From Prorocentrum cordatum (taxonomy: Eukaryota; Sar; Dinophyceae; Prorocentrales; Prorocentraceae): a stretch of 64,000 nt of DNA. Location of the stretch: NCBI GenBank assembly GCA_963575745.1, contig CAUYUJ010015712.1, positions 93,433-157,432 on the forward strand, read 5' to 3'. The notes beneath the pieces were generated by a model. It did not search any database. It saw nothing but the letters and a program-made list of their open reading frames with translations, and had not been told where the DNA came from. Positions within the stretch are counted from its first letter, which is position 1, and each line of letters starts with the position of its first letter. Of the stretch, positions 40,501-51,959 are shown piece by piece. The position numbers were made by a program, and so were the translations under genes.

Positions 40501-41199
40501 ATGGCGACGCCTAGAGGGGCTCTGGAGGCGCAGGGCGGCGCGGTGCTCGTGGCCGCCGCGATTCGCGCCGCTTCGGGGGGCAAAATGCCTCGCCGCACGG
40601 TGGCGGCGGTGGCGCGCGCAGCGTGCGCGGCCGTGGCGCATGCCATGGCTGGGCAGCCCGCGCCGCCGCCCGTTGCCGACGCTGCGGGGGTTCATGGAAA
40701 CGCTGCCGCCGCGCCTGCTCCCGTGCCTTCCGAGGCCAGGCTGGCGCGGCGCAGGCGCCGCCGACAGGTCCTCGCGGCCAGAAGGCGCGCGATGGCGGCT
40801 GGGGCAACTGGAGCCGCGCCTGCGGCGGAGGCTGCCGAGGACGCCGTGGAGGAAATGACGGAGGATGTCGTCGACGATGAGTGGGCTGATGGCGTGCGCC
40901 GTCCCGCCGCACCGTCGAGCGCGCGCGGCGCCGACGTGGCGCTGGCGGTCGCGCCTGGGCCTGTGGCCGCGGCGCCTGTTCGCGGTGCTGGCGGAGCGGA
41001 GCCTGCTGCTGCTGCTCCTCCCGCGGTGCGCCCTCCGGAGCCGGTGCTGGGCGGGGCGCCTAGTGAGAACGACGAGCGCGCGGCCCTCGTCGCGCAGCTC
41101 GTCGCGACTGGCAGGTTCGACCCGCAGTTTGTGCACGCGTTCGAGGCCTACGGCGTGGACGCGCTCCGCCTCTTCGTGGAAAAGATCGCGCCGAAGTGA
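40501..41199 (+). CDS. Intact leader-bearing gene: Ala/Arg-rich protein, 232 aa
   Basis: ATG 40501 follows the leader copy by 54 bases, a short 5' UTR; the frame runs to TGA 41197-41199. The N-terminal 40 residues form an Ala-rich helix (LEAQGGAVLVAAAIRAA). Residues about 80-100 are an Arg cluster (ARLARRRRRRQVLAARRR) that could bind nucleic acid or act as a nuclear signal. An acidic patch follows (EDAVEEMTEDVVDDEWAD), then a Pro/Ala linker and a C-terminal folded-looking segment (ERAALVAQLVATGRFDPQFV ... VDALRLFVEK). There is no catalytic motif or membrane segment. The layout resembles small ORF1-like or leader proteins of dinoflagellate retroelements, but that is only a resemblance. As an intact ORF behind an exact leader it is probably a young retrogene. 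Function unknown. Confidence 0.7.
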   Translation: MATPRGALEAQGGAVLVAAAIRAASGGKMPRRTVAAVARAACAAVAHAMAGQPAPPPVADAAGVHGNAAAAPAPVPSEARLARRRRRRQVLAARRRAMAAGATGAAPAAEAAEDAVEEMTEDVVDDEWADGVRRPAAPSSARGADVALAVAPGPVAAAPVRGAGGAEPAAAAPPAVRPPEPVLGGAPSENDERAALVAQLVATGRFDPQFVHAFEAYGVDALRLFVEKIAPK

Positions 41200-41499
41200 A
41201 GGCCTGGCCCTCCTGGGCCCTGGTACCACCTCTTGGTTGGGCCGCTGTTTGCATGGCCCAGGTGCGCAGTACTTGATCCCAGGAGGGGCCTCCCCCATCG
41301 GTCGGCTGCACGTGTGGGCCTCTCACGGAAGCTCCGTTGCAGTTTGGCCGTCGGGGCTCCATGTCTCCGAAGCTTGCTCGCGATTCACTTGCACGCTGTC
41401 GGTACGCTCCGCATGCCCCCCCCCTCCTTCCTCCCCTCCTCCTTGCTTGTGCTCTCCGCATGCTTGTGTTTCGGCTCGGCACATCCCTCGCACGCTTCG

Positions 41500-42530
41500 T
41501 GACCCCATAGGGAGCTCCAACTCAGGCCCCAGTGGCGCAGCTCGCATGACGGCGCCGCCCCATTCTGGCACACCCCTCACACCTTTCGTGGCCCACCCCA
41601 CTTCGGCACACCCAGTACAGCGTTTCATGGCCTCACAGGGCGCTCCACCTAAGGCTCCAGTTGCGCAGCTCGCGTGGCGGCGCCGCCTCATGTGGCACAC
41701 CCCTCACACGCTTTGTGGCCCCATGGGGAACTCCACCTACGGTCCCATTGGCGTAGCCTGCATGGCGGTGCCGCTCCATTGTGGCGCACCCCTCACACGT
41801 CGCGTGGCCCCATAGGGAGATCCTCCTAAGGTCCCCGTGGCGTATCTCGCATGGCGGCGCCGCCCCCATGTGGCGCACCCTTCGCACCTTTCCGGCGCTT
41901 TCTTTTTATTTGTTCATAAAAAAAAAAAAAAAACGAATCGCGAGCTCCACCTAAATTCCCAGTGGCGCAGCTCCCATGGCAACGCCGCGCCATGTCGGCA
42001 CACCCCTCGCACATCTCGTTTCCCCCACAGGGAACCATAACTAATGTCCCAGGTGCGCAGCTCGCAAAGCGGCGCCGCCCCATTCTGGCACACCCATCAC
42101 AGGTTTTCGTGGCCCCACAAGGATCTCCACATAAGGTCCCAGTCGCGCAGCTCGCATGGCGGCACCGCCCCATGTCGGCATACCCTCACACGTCTCGTTT
42201 CCCCGCAGGGAGCTCCAACGAAGGTCCCAGTGGCGCAGCTCGCATGGCGGCGCCGTCCCATATTGCACACCCCTCACACGTTGCGTGGCCCAATACGGAG
42301 CTCCAGCTAAGGTCCCAGTTGCGCAGTTCGCATTGCGGCGCCGCCCCTTTTTGGCACGCCCCTCACACGATTCGTGGCCCCATCTGGAGCTCCAGCTAAG
42401 GTTCCAGTTGCGCAGCTCGCATGGCGGCTCCGCCCTACTTTGGCACACCCAGTACAGCGTTTCGTGGTCCTATAGGGAGATCCACCTGTCCCAGAGGCGC
42501 AGTCCGCATGGCGGCGCCACCCGCCCCCCG
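41500..42530. repeat. Satellite array 1, unit about 89 bp, about 11 copies
   Basis: CTCGCATGGCGGCGCCGCC-like words recur at about 41541, 41669, 41758, 41846, 41971, 42061, 42151, 42239, 42327, 42416 and 42502. Usual spacing is 88-90; two longer intervals (128 and 125) reflect insertions, one containing an A run at about 41919-41934. Confidence 0.9.
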
Positions 42531-43654
42531 ATTTCTTGTTGACGTTCGATGTTCTGATTTGTTTCGTCGTGTTCGGCGTCTGGCGGCCGCTTTCGGGCCC
42601 TGGGGCCATCCGTGATTGCTCCGAGGTGAAAACTGCGGAGGAGGAGGAGGAGGAGGATGGGGGAACAAAGGCCTGGGAAAGACGCCTCCGGCTCGGTCAG
42701 CCCGACCACTTGCTCCGGTCGCAAGGAGGAGGAGGAGGAGGAGGCGGAGGACGAGGACTCAGTCTGTCGCACTCAGACCTTTCATCTGTTGATTGCTTTG
42801 TGTACCCCGCCACAGATTTCGGCACGCCCTTCACACGGTTCGTGACTCCATAAGGAACGCGGGCGAAGATGATATTCACAATTGCGGTATGCACATTTGC
42901 ATATGATTGGGTGTTTCGCCAGGCTAATGTTTGGTATTTTGGGGCTTTCAGAAAACATCTTCAAAATCTGTTGGTAGGGGGACGTGCCCAACCTAAGCCT
43001 ATTGGCGATGTACAGTCGGCCTTGATTACCAGGTCGACCATTCCAGTCCACCCCGACCTGTGCGACCCGCATGTCCTTTGGTGTTCTGGGGCCACGTTGC
43101 CGTCGGAAGAGTTTTGTGTCCTCTCGTGTGTCCTGTCAAATCAAGTCCGACTGTATCGCCGATTCCAGGTCGATGCCCCCCACCCGCTGGTCTCTCCCTA
43201 ACCTTGCCCCTCCTCCTCCTCCTCCTCCTCCTCCTCTGTCTCCTCTTCCTCCTCCTCCTCCTCCTCCTCCTCCACAGTTAACCTTGCCCCTCAGGTTTGG
43301 GGACAGGGGCGCTTTAAGCAGCACCCGGCACTCTGGGGCAATTCTTGTCATCATGGGATTACGGTAGAGGGAAATATTTAGCGTAGTTTCCCTTTTTCCC
43401 AAAAAATCGAAGTTGGCACGCGCGGGGGAGATTGCTGTCGAAGTGCAACTCATCAGACCCACCGCCAATTTTGGACCTTGGGTGGATGGGGAGGTGTTGA
43501 GCGCTGAATGTGTCAGGAGTATTCGTTCTTTCGAGACCTGTAGCTCGCGGAAATCGGAACCCTCCCGAATGCTCCTCGGCGGGGACGTCCACGGCCAGAA
43601 AACAAATTATCCGAGCGAAGGACCCAACAATATGCAGCTGTGAGTAATGCGTTG
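42531..43654. other. Spacer between the two inverted arrays
   Basis: Holds (GGA)n at 42637-42660 and 42726-42750 and a (CCT)n tract at 43207-43275. No gene seen. Confidence 0.5.
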
Positions 43655-44790
43655 CGGGTGCCGGTTTCGGTGGGCCACGCAACGCGTGATGGGGGTGCCG
43701 TAATGGGTGGGAGGACGCATGCGGGCGGTCTCATTGGGGCCTTCGGTGGAGATCCCCGTGGGGCCACGAAGCGCTGTAATGGGTGGTGGAGACGCATGCG
43801 GGCGGTCCCACTCGGACCTTCGGTGGGGCTCTCTATGGGGCTACGAAACGCTTCACTGGGTGGGAGGGGGACGCATGCGGGCGGTCCCACTGGGACCTTC
43901 GGTGGAGCTCCCTATGGGGCCATGAGCTGTACTGGGTGTGGCGTGGCGGTCGCATGCGGGCTGTCCCTCTGGGACCTTCGGTGGAGCTCCCTATGGGGCC
44001 ACGAAACGCTGTACTGGGTGTGGCGGACACATGCGGGCGGCCTCATTGGGACTTTCGGTGGGGTTCCCGATGGGGTCACGAAACGCTGTACTGGGTGTGG
44101 CGGGTGCATGCTGGCGGTCCCACTGGGACCTTCGCGGTGGAGCTCCCTATGGGACCACGAAGCGCTGTATTGGGTGTGACGGATACATGCGGGCGGTCCC
44201 ACTGAGATTTTTAGTTGAGCTCCTTAGGCGGCCACGAAACGCTGTACTGGATGTGGGGGACGCATGCGGGCGGCCCTACTGGGACCTTCGGTTGGGTTCC
44301 CTAGGGGACCACGAAACGCTGTACTGGGTGTGGCGGATGCATGCGCGCGGTCCCATTGTGACATTCGGTGAAGCTCCCCATGGGGCCACGGAGCGCTGTA
44401 CTGGGTGTGGCGGACGCATGCGGGCTGTCTCACCGGGACCTTCGGCGGAGTCCCCTCATGGGGCCACGAAACGCTGCATTGGGCGTGGCGGACGCATGCG
44501 GGCGGCCCCACTGGGACCTTCGGTGGCGCTCTCTATGGGGCCACGAAACGTTGTATTGGGTGTGGCGGACGCATGTGGGCGGTCCCGCAAGGACCTTCGG
44601 TGGAGCTCCCTATGGGGCCACGACGCGCTGTACTGGATGAGCGGACGCATGCGGGCTGTCCCGCCTGGGACCTTCGTTGGAGCTCCCTATGGGGCCACGA
44701 AGCGCTGCACTGGGTGTGGCGGACGCATGCGGGCGGTCCCATTGGGACCTTCGGTGGGGCTCCCTATGTGGCCACGAATCGTATGAGGGA
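43655..44790. repeat. Satellite array 2, unit about 77 bp, about 14 copies, opposite orientation to array 1
   Basis: ACGCATGCGGGCGG-like words recur from 43715 to 44723 every 76-79 bases. The unit (CCCACTGGGACCTTCGGTGG, AGCTCCCTATGGGGCCACGA) matches the reverse complement of the array 1 unit over most of its length. The frames across it are artefacts. Confidence 0.92.
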
Positions 44791-46144
44791 TATACCGAAA
44801 GAGGAGGGAGGCCGACATGGGTGGCGATGACGATGATGATAATGATGACGACGATCATGATGAGGATGATGGGGGCAGGGAGCAGGGAGGAGGCGGGAGG
44901 AAGGAGGCGAGAGGAGAACGCGGGGCGCTGTCTCTTCCAAACGAGGACCTGGGAATGATGCCTCAAAAGGCTCCCTCTTCAGAGCCTGGATCCACGGATT
45001 CTGCATCCGACGGCGGAGAACTCCCCTCCTCGCGCTGGCGCGCCCCAAACGCAGAAAAAAATGTTTCGCCCTCCCGACGAAGCCGACACGGTCCACCGCC
45101 GCAACAACCTCTCTCTGGTTTGAGGTTGGCCACGCAAATACGTCCCGCAACATCGCACCAAAGTTTCGCATCATGTTCGGGCGGACCAAGCCCCCTCTGG
45201 CCTGCGAGCCGCAGCCCCTGACCCAGGCCGGAGGAAAACAAGCCTCTGATGGCCGCGCCCAGTCGCCTTCGCAAGCGGGCGCGCGCAAGGCGGCGGCGTT
45301 GCAGCGCAGAGAGGAGACAGGACGAAAGGGGAAGGAGACGGGGGCGAGAGCGACGACGCCGCCGCCGCCGACGACGACGACGACGACGAGGCAGCTCCCG
45401 TCGCCTTCCTCCCGCGGGAGCGCCGCGAGCGCTCCCGTGCCAGGCCGCGGCCCGGAGGGCGGCGGAGCAGGAGCAGAGGGCGATGCTGGAGGCGCGCGCG
45501 AGCGCTCGCCGGCAGCCAGATAGCGGCATCGGGCGGGTTTGCTGGGCTCGCCCGCGCTGCGGTTGCTGGCCCCTCCCCTGGGTGCGCCTGCGACGCCGCC
45601 CCGCGCCGCTGCCTAGCGCTGCCCCGCAGCCTGGCCGCCCCGCGCACAGCCCCGCGGTGCCGCCGCGTGAGAGTGCCCTCCCCCCTTTCTCCTCTTTTTG
45701 CGGCCGTCCTCTGCTGTTCCGTATGCGGGACAATTCGGAAGTCCGCGTTCCAGGCTTGCTCCACGCGCGAGCGGATCGCCTCTGCCGCGACGCGACGGAA
45801 AAATGTGTTGTTGTTTTTGTTTTGTCTTTTTGTCCGCGAGACTCCTCGAAGAGCGTGGTGGGTCATGTTGCGGAAGGATATCCAATGGCCGCCGCCGAGC
45901 CCGGATAGTGGAATCTAAAGTATCGGAAACGGCCGATCCTGTTAGGTGGAACGATCCCAGGGGTGTCAGAGACCAACGCCGAAATAGGCGCGACACGAAT
46001 TCTAGACGCTCCGCGTATCCCCACCGGCCTGGACCCCCTCAGCTTGCCGCTTCCCCGCGCAGTCAGCCGCTGCTGGGTGAGTGGGCCGGCCGGCTCGCGG
46101 CGCGTGCAGCTGCTAATTAGGCCGCTGTCGTGACCCGTAGCGCT
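44791..46144. other. GC-rich region, no gene called
   Basis: Contains short GAT and GAC/GCC trinucleotide runs (44815-44870, 45350-45390). Long open frames on both strands reflect high GC; none shows a recognisable domain. Confidence 0.4.
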
Positions 46145-47069
46145 TCTGACTCCGCTAGTGCATTCGCTAGCGGACGCGACCGAAAAAATATCCCCACCAG
46201 CCCGTCCAGAAATGAACCCCAGGGGAGTGGAGGTGATGAGGGAAGCGGGGGAGCATGCAGAAGACCAAAGGGCGGGTAAGCCGCCATATGCCCCAAGAGG
46301 TGGAGGATGGAGGAGTCGTCGTCGTCGGAGTAGGAGGAGGAAGAGGAGGAACAGGAGGAGGAGGGGGAGGAAAGGAGATGGAGGAGGGCGAGGACGAGGA
46401 GGACGAGGAGGAAAAGGAGAAGGAGGAGGAGGAGGAGGAGGAGGAGGAGGAGGAGGAGGAGGAGGAGGAGGAGGAGGAGGAGGAGGAGTGGGAGGAGGGA
46501 GGAGGACGACAAAGAGGAAAAGGAGGAGGAGGAGGAGGAGGAGGAAGACAATGCCAAGTTTGGGAGCCCCTTGGGCCGTCTTTGGGGTCTCTTGGCGGTC
46601 CCGGGGGCCTATCGCGTATCTCGGGGAGCTTCTTGGGGCCTCTTGGGGATCTCTTGGGGGCCTCTTGGAGGCCTCTTGGGCGCCTGTTGGGGCGTTGTGG
46701 GGCTCTCTTGGGGCGCTTTTGGGAGCCTTTGGGCCGCTTTTGGCGCCATTTTGGATGAGATCTATCAAAGAAGGGGGGGGGGGGGTTAATTAGCGCTGCC
46801 CCTCTAGAGTTCCTCGAATCGCCTCTTGGGCCCCCCAAGAGGCCAACATCCTTCCAAAACCTATGGAAAATCAATGTTTTGTGCTTTCCCGCCTTTTCGC
46901 TATTGGAACCGTTTTGGGCCATCTTGGACGCCCCAACGACCCGCGGAACCCTCCGTCCAGGTCCATGGGAAAGGATAGGGGGAGGGGTGAACCCCTCCCC
47001 GAAGGGGAAGAAGGGGGTTGGAAGAGGAAACTCTCTAGACCACCGACGCCCAGAGGGCTGGTGGGATTT
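46145..47069. repeat. Dispersed repeat family, copy B, with inverted end motifs
   Basis: TATCCCCACCAGCCC at 46189-46203 and GGGCTGGTGGGAT at 47055-47067, with a (GGA)n insert (46320-46550), a CTTGGGGCCTC array (46560-46750), AAAATCAATG (46867) and CGTCCAGGTCCA between, in the same order as copy A. Confidence 0.75.
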
Positions 47070-48079
47070 GCCGCACGGAACGAGTGGGTACGAAAACCGA
47101 CAAAATCCCCAGCTCATGTTGAGCAGGATTCGCTGTCGATATCGCCGCGCCGCGGACGTTTCCCAAATGAACCCAGCGGCTGTTTTCGATTTGGGATAGC
47201 TGTTGCTGTTGAGCAGCGCACCCATGCTTGTCGTACCCTTTCCATGTGTCCAACGGAGGGGTGAGGACCTGGGGGGGGAGGCACAGTGTCTCGCTAGAGG
47301 CCCCTAGTGGAGGTTAGAAAAGGACCACTGAGCAGTCCCACAGGGGCAGCTGTTTCGCCTGGGAATTCCTGGCGATCTGTTTTGGAATCGCGCTCTCGCT
47401 GCAGTACCGCAGCCATGTGTGGCCCAGACGGCCACGAATTCGTGTAAAAATCACCCTTGTCCTGGCTGCCTATGTACCAGAAAGCTGGAGGACTATAGAG
47501 TGGTGCGCGTTTTCATTCGCCGACCTGCCTTTTCCTCGGTTTGTCTCTTCGCGCTTGTTGTTGTTAGGGTGCTTTGCTGGGGTAGTGTTCGTTGGCGAAC
47601 GGTCGGTTACCCCCAAGCGGTGCGGTGACCACACCATCGTGTGGTTAGTCAGTGGGGCTTCGGGGTGAGCGCATGGTTTTGGGATTTGGATCGCTCTCCG
47701 AAGGCGTCTCTGTCGGCTGGGGCCTCTATGGTTCCAGACCCGCGCGATGACGGACAACGCGATGAGGTTTTTGCGGGTTGCGAGGTCACCGCGCGGTCTG
47801 TCACCGCACCGTTTGAGGACCCAAGCAATCGAGGGGGGAGGTTCGAGCTTTGACCGACGACCACCAGTCGTCGGAGAGGTAGCTGAGAATTTGGGGGGAT
47901 GGGATATTATGGCGGAGGCCCTGAGATCCCCAGATGTCATGGCCCCCTTATTCCCTACCTAGGCTCTGCCTAGAAGGGTTCTTACCCTATATGCTTAAGG
48001 GCCGGGCAGTGGAACCCGCCCTGGGCGGTTCCCCCAGGATCCGCCCCGCGGTTTCCCCAGTTGCGCCCCCTGGGTTCAC
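47070..48079. other. Spacer, no gene seen
   Basis: Unique-looking sequence with short frames only. Confidence 0.4.
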
Positions 48080-48328
48080 CCAGCTTAGCTTAGCTAAGCT
48101 TAGCTTAGCTTAGCTTAACTTAGCTTATCTCACCTTAGCTTAGTTTAGCTTAGCTTAGCTTAGCTTAGCTTTGCCTAGCCTAGCTTAGCTTAGCTTAGCT
48201 AGGCTTAGCTTAGCTAGGCTTAGCTTAGCTTAGCGTGGCGTGCCTTAGCTTAGCTTAGCCTAGCTTAGCGTAGCTTAGCTTTGCTTAGCTTAGCTTAGCT
48301 TAGCTTACCTTAGCTTAGCGCAGCGCAG
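48080..48328. repeat. TTAGC pentanucleotide array
   Basis: About 50 imperfect copies of AGCTT/TTAGC. Confidence 0.95.
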
Positions 48329-48655
48329 CATAGCGCAGCGCAGCATTAGCACAGCATAGTATAGCATAGCCGAGCATAGCATAGCATAGCATAGCATAGC
48401 TCAGCATGGCTCAGCATAGCATTGCATATAATAGCATAGCATAGCATAGCGCAGCATATCATAACATAGCATATCATAGCATTGCTTAGCATAGCACATC
48501 GCAGCATATCATAGCATACCACAGCACAGCACAGCACATCATAGCATATCATATCATAGCATAGCACAGCGCAGCACAGCACAGCATAGCATAGTATAGC
48601 ATATCATAGCGCATCATATCATATCATAGCACAGCCTAGCATAGCATATCATAGC
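48329..48655. repeat. ATAGC pentanucleotide array
   Basis: Continues the previous array in the same 5-bp phase with AGCAT/ATAGC units and CAGCG/ATATC variants. Confidence 0.93.
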
Positions 48656-48712
48656 GTAGATGCAGGTGTAGATGTTAATGTAGCTGTCAGTGTAGATGTA
48701 GATGTTGCTTTC
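48656..48712. repeat. TGTAGA-like hexanucleotide array
   Basis: About nine imperfect 6-bp units (GTAGAT, GTTAAT, GTCAGT). Confidence 0.75.
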
Positions 48713-49204
48713 CTAGATGCTCCAACTCCTAGGAAGGGTCGCACTGGGATAATGTTCTTTCGATGCGTTCCTTAGCCCCGTTTTTCCGCGCACCCGCCTC
48801 GGGCCATGATGCGCTGACCCCCTTGTCCCTGGCCCCCCTCTTCGACGCACCCGAGTGCCTCTGTCACGACAGCGGCTCGTGGAACGCACCACGGCATGAG
48901 CACAGACCCGGGTCGCCCCTGAGGGCGCTAAGGGGACCGTGCGTCGCGCGTCGCGGTCCGGACCAGAGCGATTGCCTTTCTCCAGGGTTTCCGCACATCG
49001 AGGGGCGCGATGCGCGACGCCTACCCATCAGGGTCTTTAGATTACCCCCATGGGGGGTAGCTACTTATTTAATTGTTTCGCTCATTCCGCCGGTCCATCT
49101 CGCATCGCTGGGGCTGCGTGGTCGTGTGGGTCTGAGGCCACTCGGATGGCTGATGGGGTCTCGTGGGATGCTTCTCCTGGGCGTGTTGAAGACAGATGTT
49201 TGAC
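48713..49204. other. Spacer, no gene seen
   Basis: GC-rich sequence without a convincing ORF. Confidence 0.4.
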
Positions 49205-49690
49205 CTTTGAGGCCTCTTGGGGCCACTTTGGGGTTCTTGAGGCCCTCCTTGGGTGGAAAGCTCGAACTTCGGATCGCGTTCCCCCATCTTGGGGCCGCCT
49301 TGGGCGCCTCTTGGGCCGTTTTGGGAGCCTCTTGGGCCGTCTTGGGCGCCTTCTGGGGGCCTCTTGAGCCGTCTGGGGGCGATCTTCGGGGCCTCTTGGG
49401 CCGTCAGGGAGAGTCGAAGCACCGAACAGCCGAGAGGGCGGCTAACAAAATCCTCAAAAATCGGAGGGAAATCAATGACTTTGGTTTTTCGGGGCCCTCT
49501 CGGGAGTGCTGTCGGAGGCTTCTTGGCGGCCTCTTGGGTGCAGTCATGGGGCCGTCTTGATCATCTTGGGGCGATCTTTCTGGGACTCGGGGCCCTCTCG
49601 GACCGTCCAGACGCCGTCTTGGGGCCATTTTGGGCGCCTCCCATCAGGCCGTCTTGGGAGCCTCCCATCAGGCCGTCTTGGGGGCCTCCG
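49205..49690. repeat. Dispersed repeat family, partial copy C
   Basis: CTTGGG-CCTC array with an embedded GGGAAATCAATGACTTTGG (about 49466-49484), the same internal word as copies A and B. The inverted end motifs are absent. Confidence 0.6.
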
Positions 49691-51097
49691 GCCTCCCTGG
49701 CGCGGACCTGCCGGGACTTTGCTCCGGTATCTTTCCTCCGTGACCGCGAGGAGCTGCCACGCGCGCGCGGAGGTCTTAGCACGCCTCTGGCCCGTCGGGC
49801 ATGCGAGTTTTTGATTGCGCCTTCTCTCGCCAAGGAGGAGAAGAAGGAGGAGGAGGAGGAGGGACCAGTTTTATTCACCGCCGAAAGTAGCAGGGGGGAT
49901 ATCAAAACAAGAGACCTTGAGAGGTTTGGTGAAAACTCGTTGAGCGCAAGACGGCGCGAGCACGCACAGTCGGAGGCCCACGCTGATTTCATTGGTCGGC
50001 GCTCGAGCCTCCACGACGGCGCCTCCGGCACCGCTTCCCCGCGCGCTTCGCGCGCCAGGGGGGAGGGGAGTTCAGGGGCAACGTTAGGCGTTAGGGGAGG
50101 AGAGGCTTCGGGGCGGGCGCATCGGTCCCCAATCGCCCATGGATCGCCGATGCGGGCACGATGGCCCGCCCCGCCAAGAACGCGCGGATTCGTTGTCGGG
50201 GACCTATCGGCGATGTATCCTCGATTCCAGGTGGATGTTTCGCCCCCTGAGCTGATGCCCACCAATCGTTCCCCCTCAGACCCCGTCGGGGATGATCGAT
50301 GAGCACGGCATCCCCGAAGAGCACCATAGATCAAAGCACAACCAGCGTAGGGAAGAATGCCAGGGGTAAGATACATCCCACAATGATGGAAATCACGATC
50401 GTCAAGTGACAGAATGTGGACATGTCAACGAAAACCATAATGGCAACCACCGTAGTTATACGATGAACGGTGAATGCCAAAAGAGATGATATAGACACAT
50501 GCGAGCCACACGTCATGCACCCTGGCTAGATCCTGGCACGTGCAAGCTAATGAACCTCTGCTCGGCTGTCAACTCCTAGCGTACACACCAGCACTGCTGA
50601 TAGCAACCACGCCCGTATTATCAGCGCCTACGGCGAGGTCATCGACACCATCTCAGCATCTATGCTGTGGTCCAGCACCGAGGGTCGAGACGCGCGGGAG
50701 ATCGGCCCAGTTACGTTCGAATTGTTCATCCCCAAACAGCGCTCGCCGACGTCCGAAACCATCGTCGTCACCGTCGGCGGCGACTTCCCCAGACCCATTT
50801 CTGGGAACATGAAGTTGCAAGCGTGCTACTGGTCATGCTGTTGCTGCTCTTCCTCCTCTTTGGAGCTGCGGGCGGCAGAGTCCCTTTGAGACGCAGCACG
50901 CTAAAGTACTTAAAATCCCATTAAGACGCAGCACGCTAAAGTATTCAGCACTTAGATCAGCAAGTGCAAGGGCGGGCGCGAGAGAGAAAGCAAGGGGGGA
51001 GGTGACTCGTAGAACTGTAGTTTGGAATCGGCGAGGAGCATCTCTCATCGGTAAATGCACGCAAGAGGAAATGCAGGGAATGTATGGATTGGCGAGA
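49691..51097. other. Spacer with small repeats
   Basis: Includes dispersed repeat copy 2 (50160-50209, see 40136) and a perfect 20-bp direct repeat, AGACGCAGCACGCTAAAGTA, at 50889-50908 and 50924-50943. No gene called. Confidence 0.5.
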
Positions 51098-51520
51098 GCC
51101 CCTCCTCCTCTTCCTCCTCCTCCTCCCTCCTCTTCCTCTTCCTCTTGTGCCTGGTCCCTCCTGTTCCTCTTGCTCCTTTTCCTCTTCCTCTTTCTCCTCC
51201 TCCCTCTCCTCCTCCACCTCTCCTCCTCATCCTCATCCTCTTCCTCTTCCTCATCCTCTTGCGCCTGGTCCCTCCTCCTCCTCCTGCTCCTCTTCCTCCT
51301 CCTCCGCCTCGTCCTCTTCCTTTTTCGCCTTGTCCTTCCTCTTCCTCTTGCGCCTCCTCGTCCTCGTCCTCGTATCCTCCTCCTCCTCCTCCTGCTCCTG
51401 CTACGCTTGTTATTCCTCTTTCTTCTCCTCCTCCTCCTCCTCCTCCGCCTGGTCCCTCCTCTCCCTCTTCCTCCGTCTCCTCCTCCCCCTCCTGCTCCTC
51501 TTTTCCTCCTCCTCCTCCTA
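51098..51520. repeat. Polypyrimidine (CTC/CTT) tract, about 420 bp
   Basis: C/T-rich on the plus strand with CTTGCGCCTGGTCCC interruptions. It ends at CCTAGCCCCTCTGCGCTCGAG, which resembles DinoSL only if a gap is allowed. Confidence 0.92.
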
Positions 51521-51959
51521 GCCCCTCTGCGCTCGAGCAGCGTTGCAGGAACAGTTCTTCAGAGTGGCACGCTTTCCTGCGAGCCAACTTGCGAGGCATC
51601 CCCGACTTCTTCCTCTTGCAGTCTCCTGCCTTGGCGCCCAACGCCTCTCGTGCTGTGCGTTGGAATGACGGCTGGCCATGGCAGGACGCAGGACACCGTG
51701 GCAGTGTCCAATCGACGTGGACTTGCACGGCATGTTGGTGCACACACACACACACAAAAAAAAACAAGCAGCCTTGGCAGCAGTGCAATTATTGTTGGGT
51801 TTGGAGGGGTTCGCCTACCTTCGACGTCCACTCCCAGCCGCACGGCGCCTGGCGAACGGGAGTGCCAGGACGGCTCCTCCTCCTGGTACACGGGCTTCTG
51901 GGCTTCCTGTTCAGCCTGGCCCTCCTCCAGCTGCCAGGTGGTTCTTCGTCACGTCCATG

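Noticed and set aside
43655-44790. Open frames on both strands with repeats like RAVPLGPSVELPMGP
   Set aside because: Produced by the 77-bp satellite; both strands and several frames are open equally.
44817-45866. Long GC-rich frames on both strands
   Set aside because: Stop codons are rare at this GC content; amino acid composition is Ala/Arg/Pro-skewed and no domain is seen.
48080-48328. TTAGC array as an internal telomere
   Set aside because: Wrong unit, and it grades into ATAGC.
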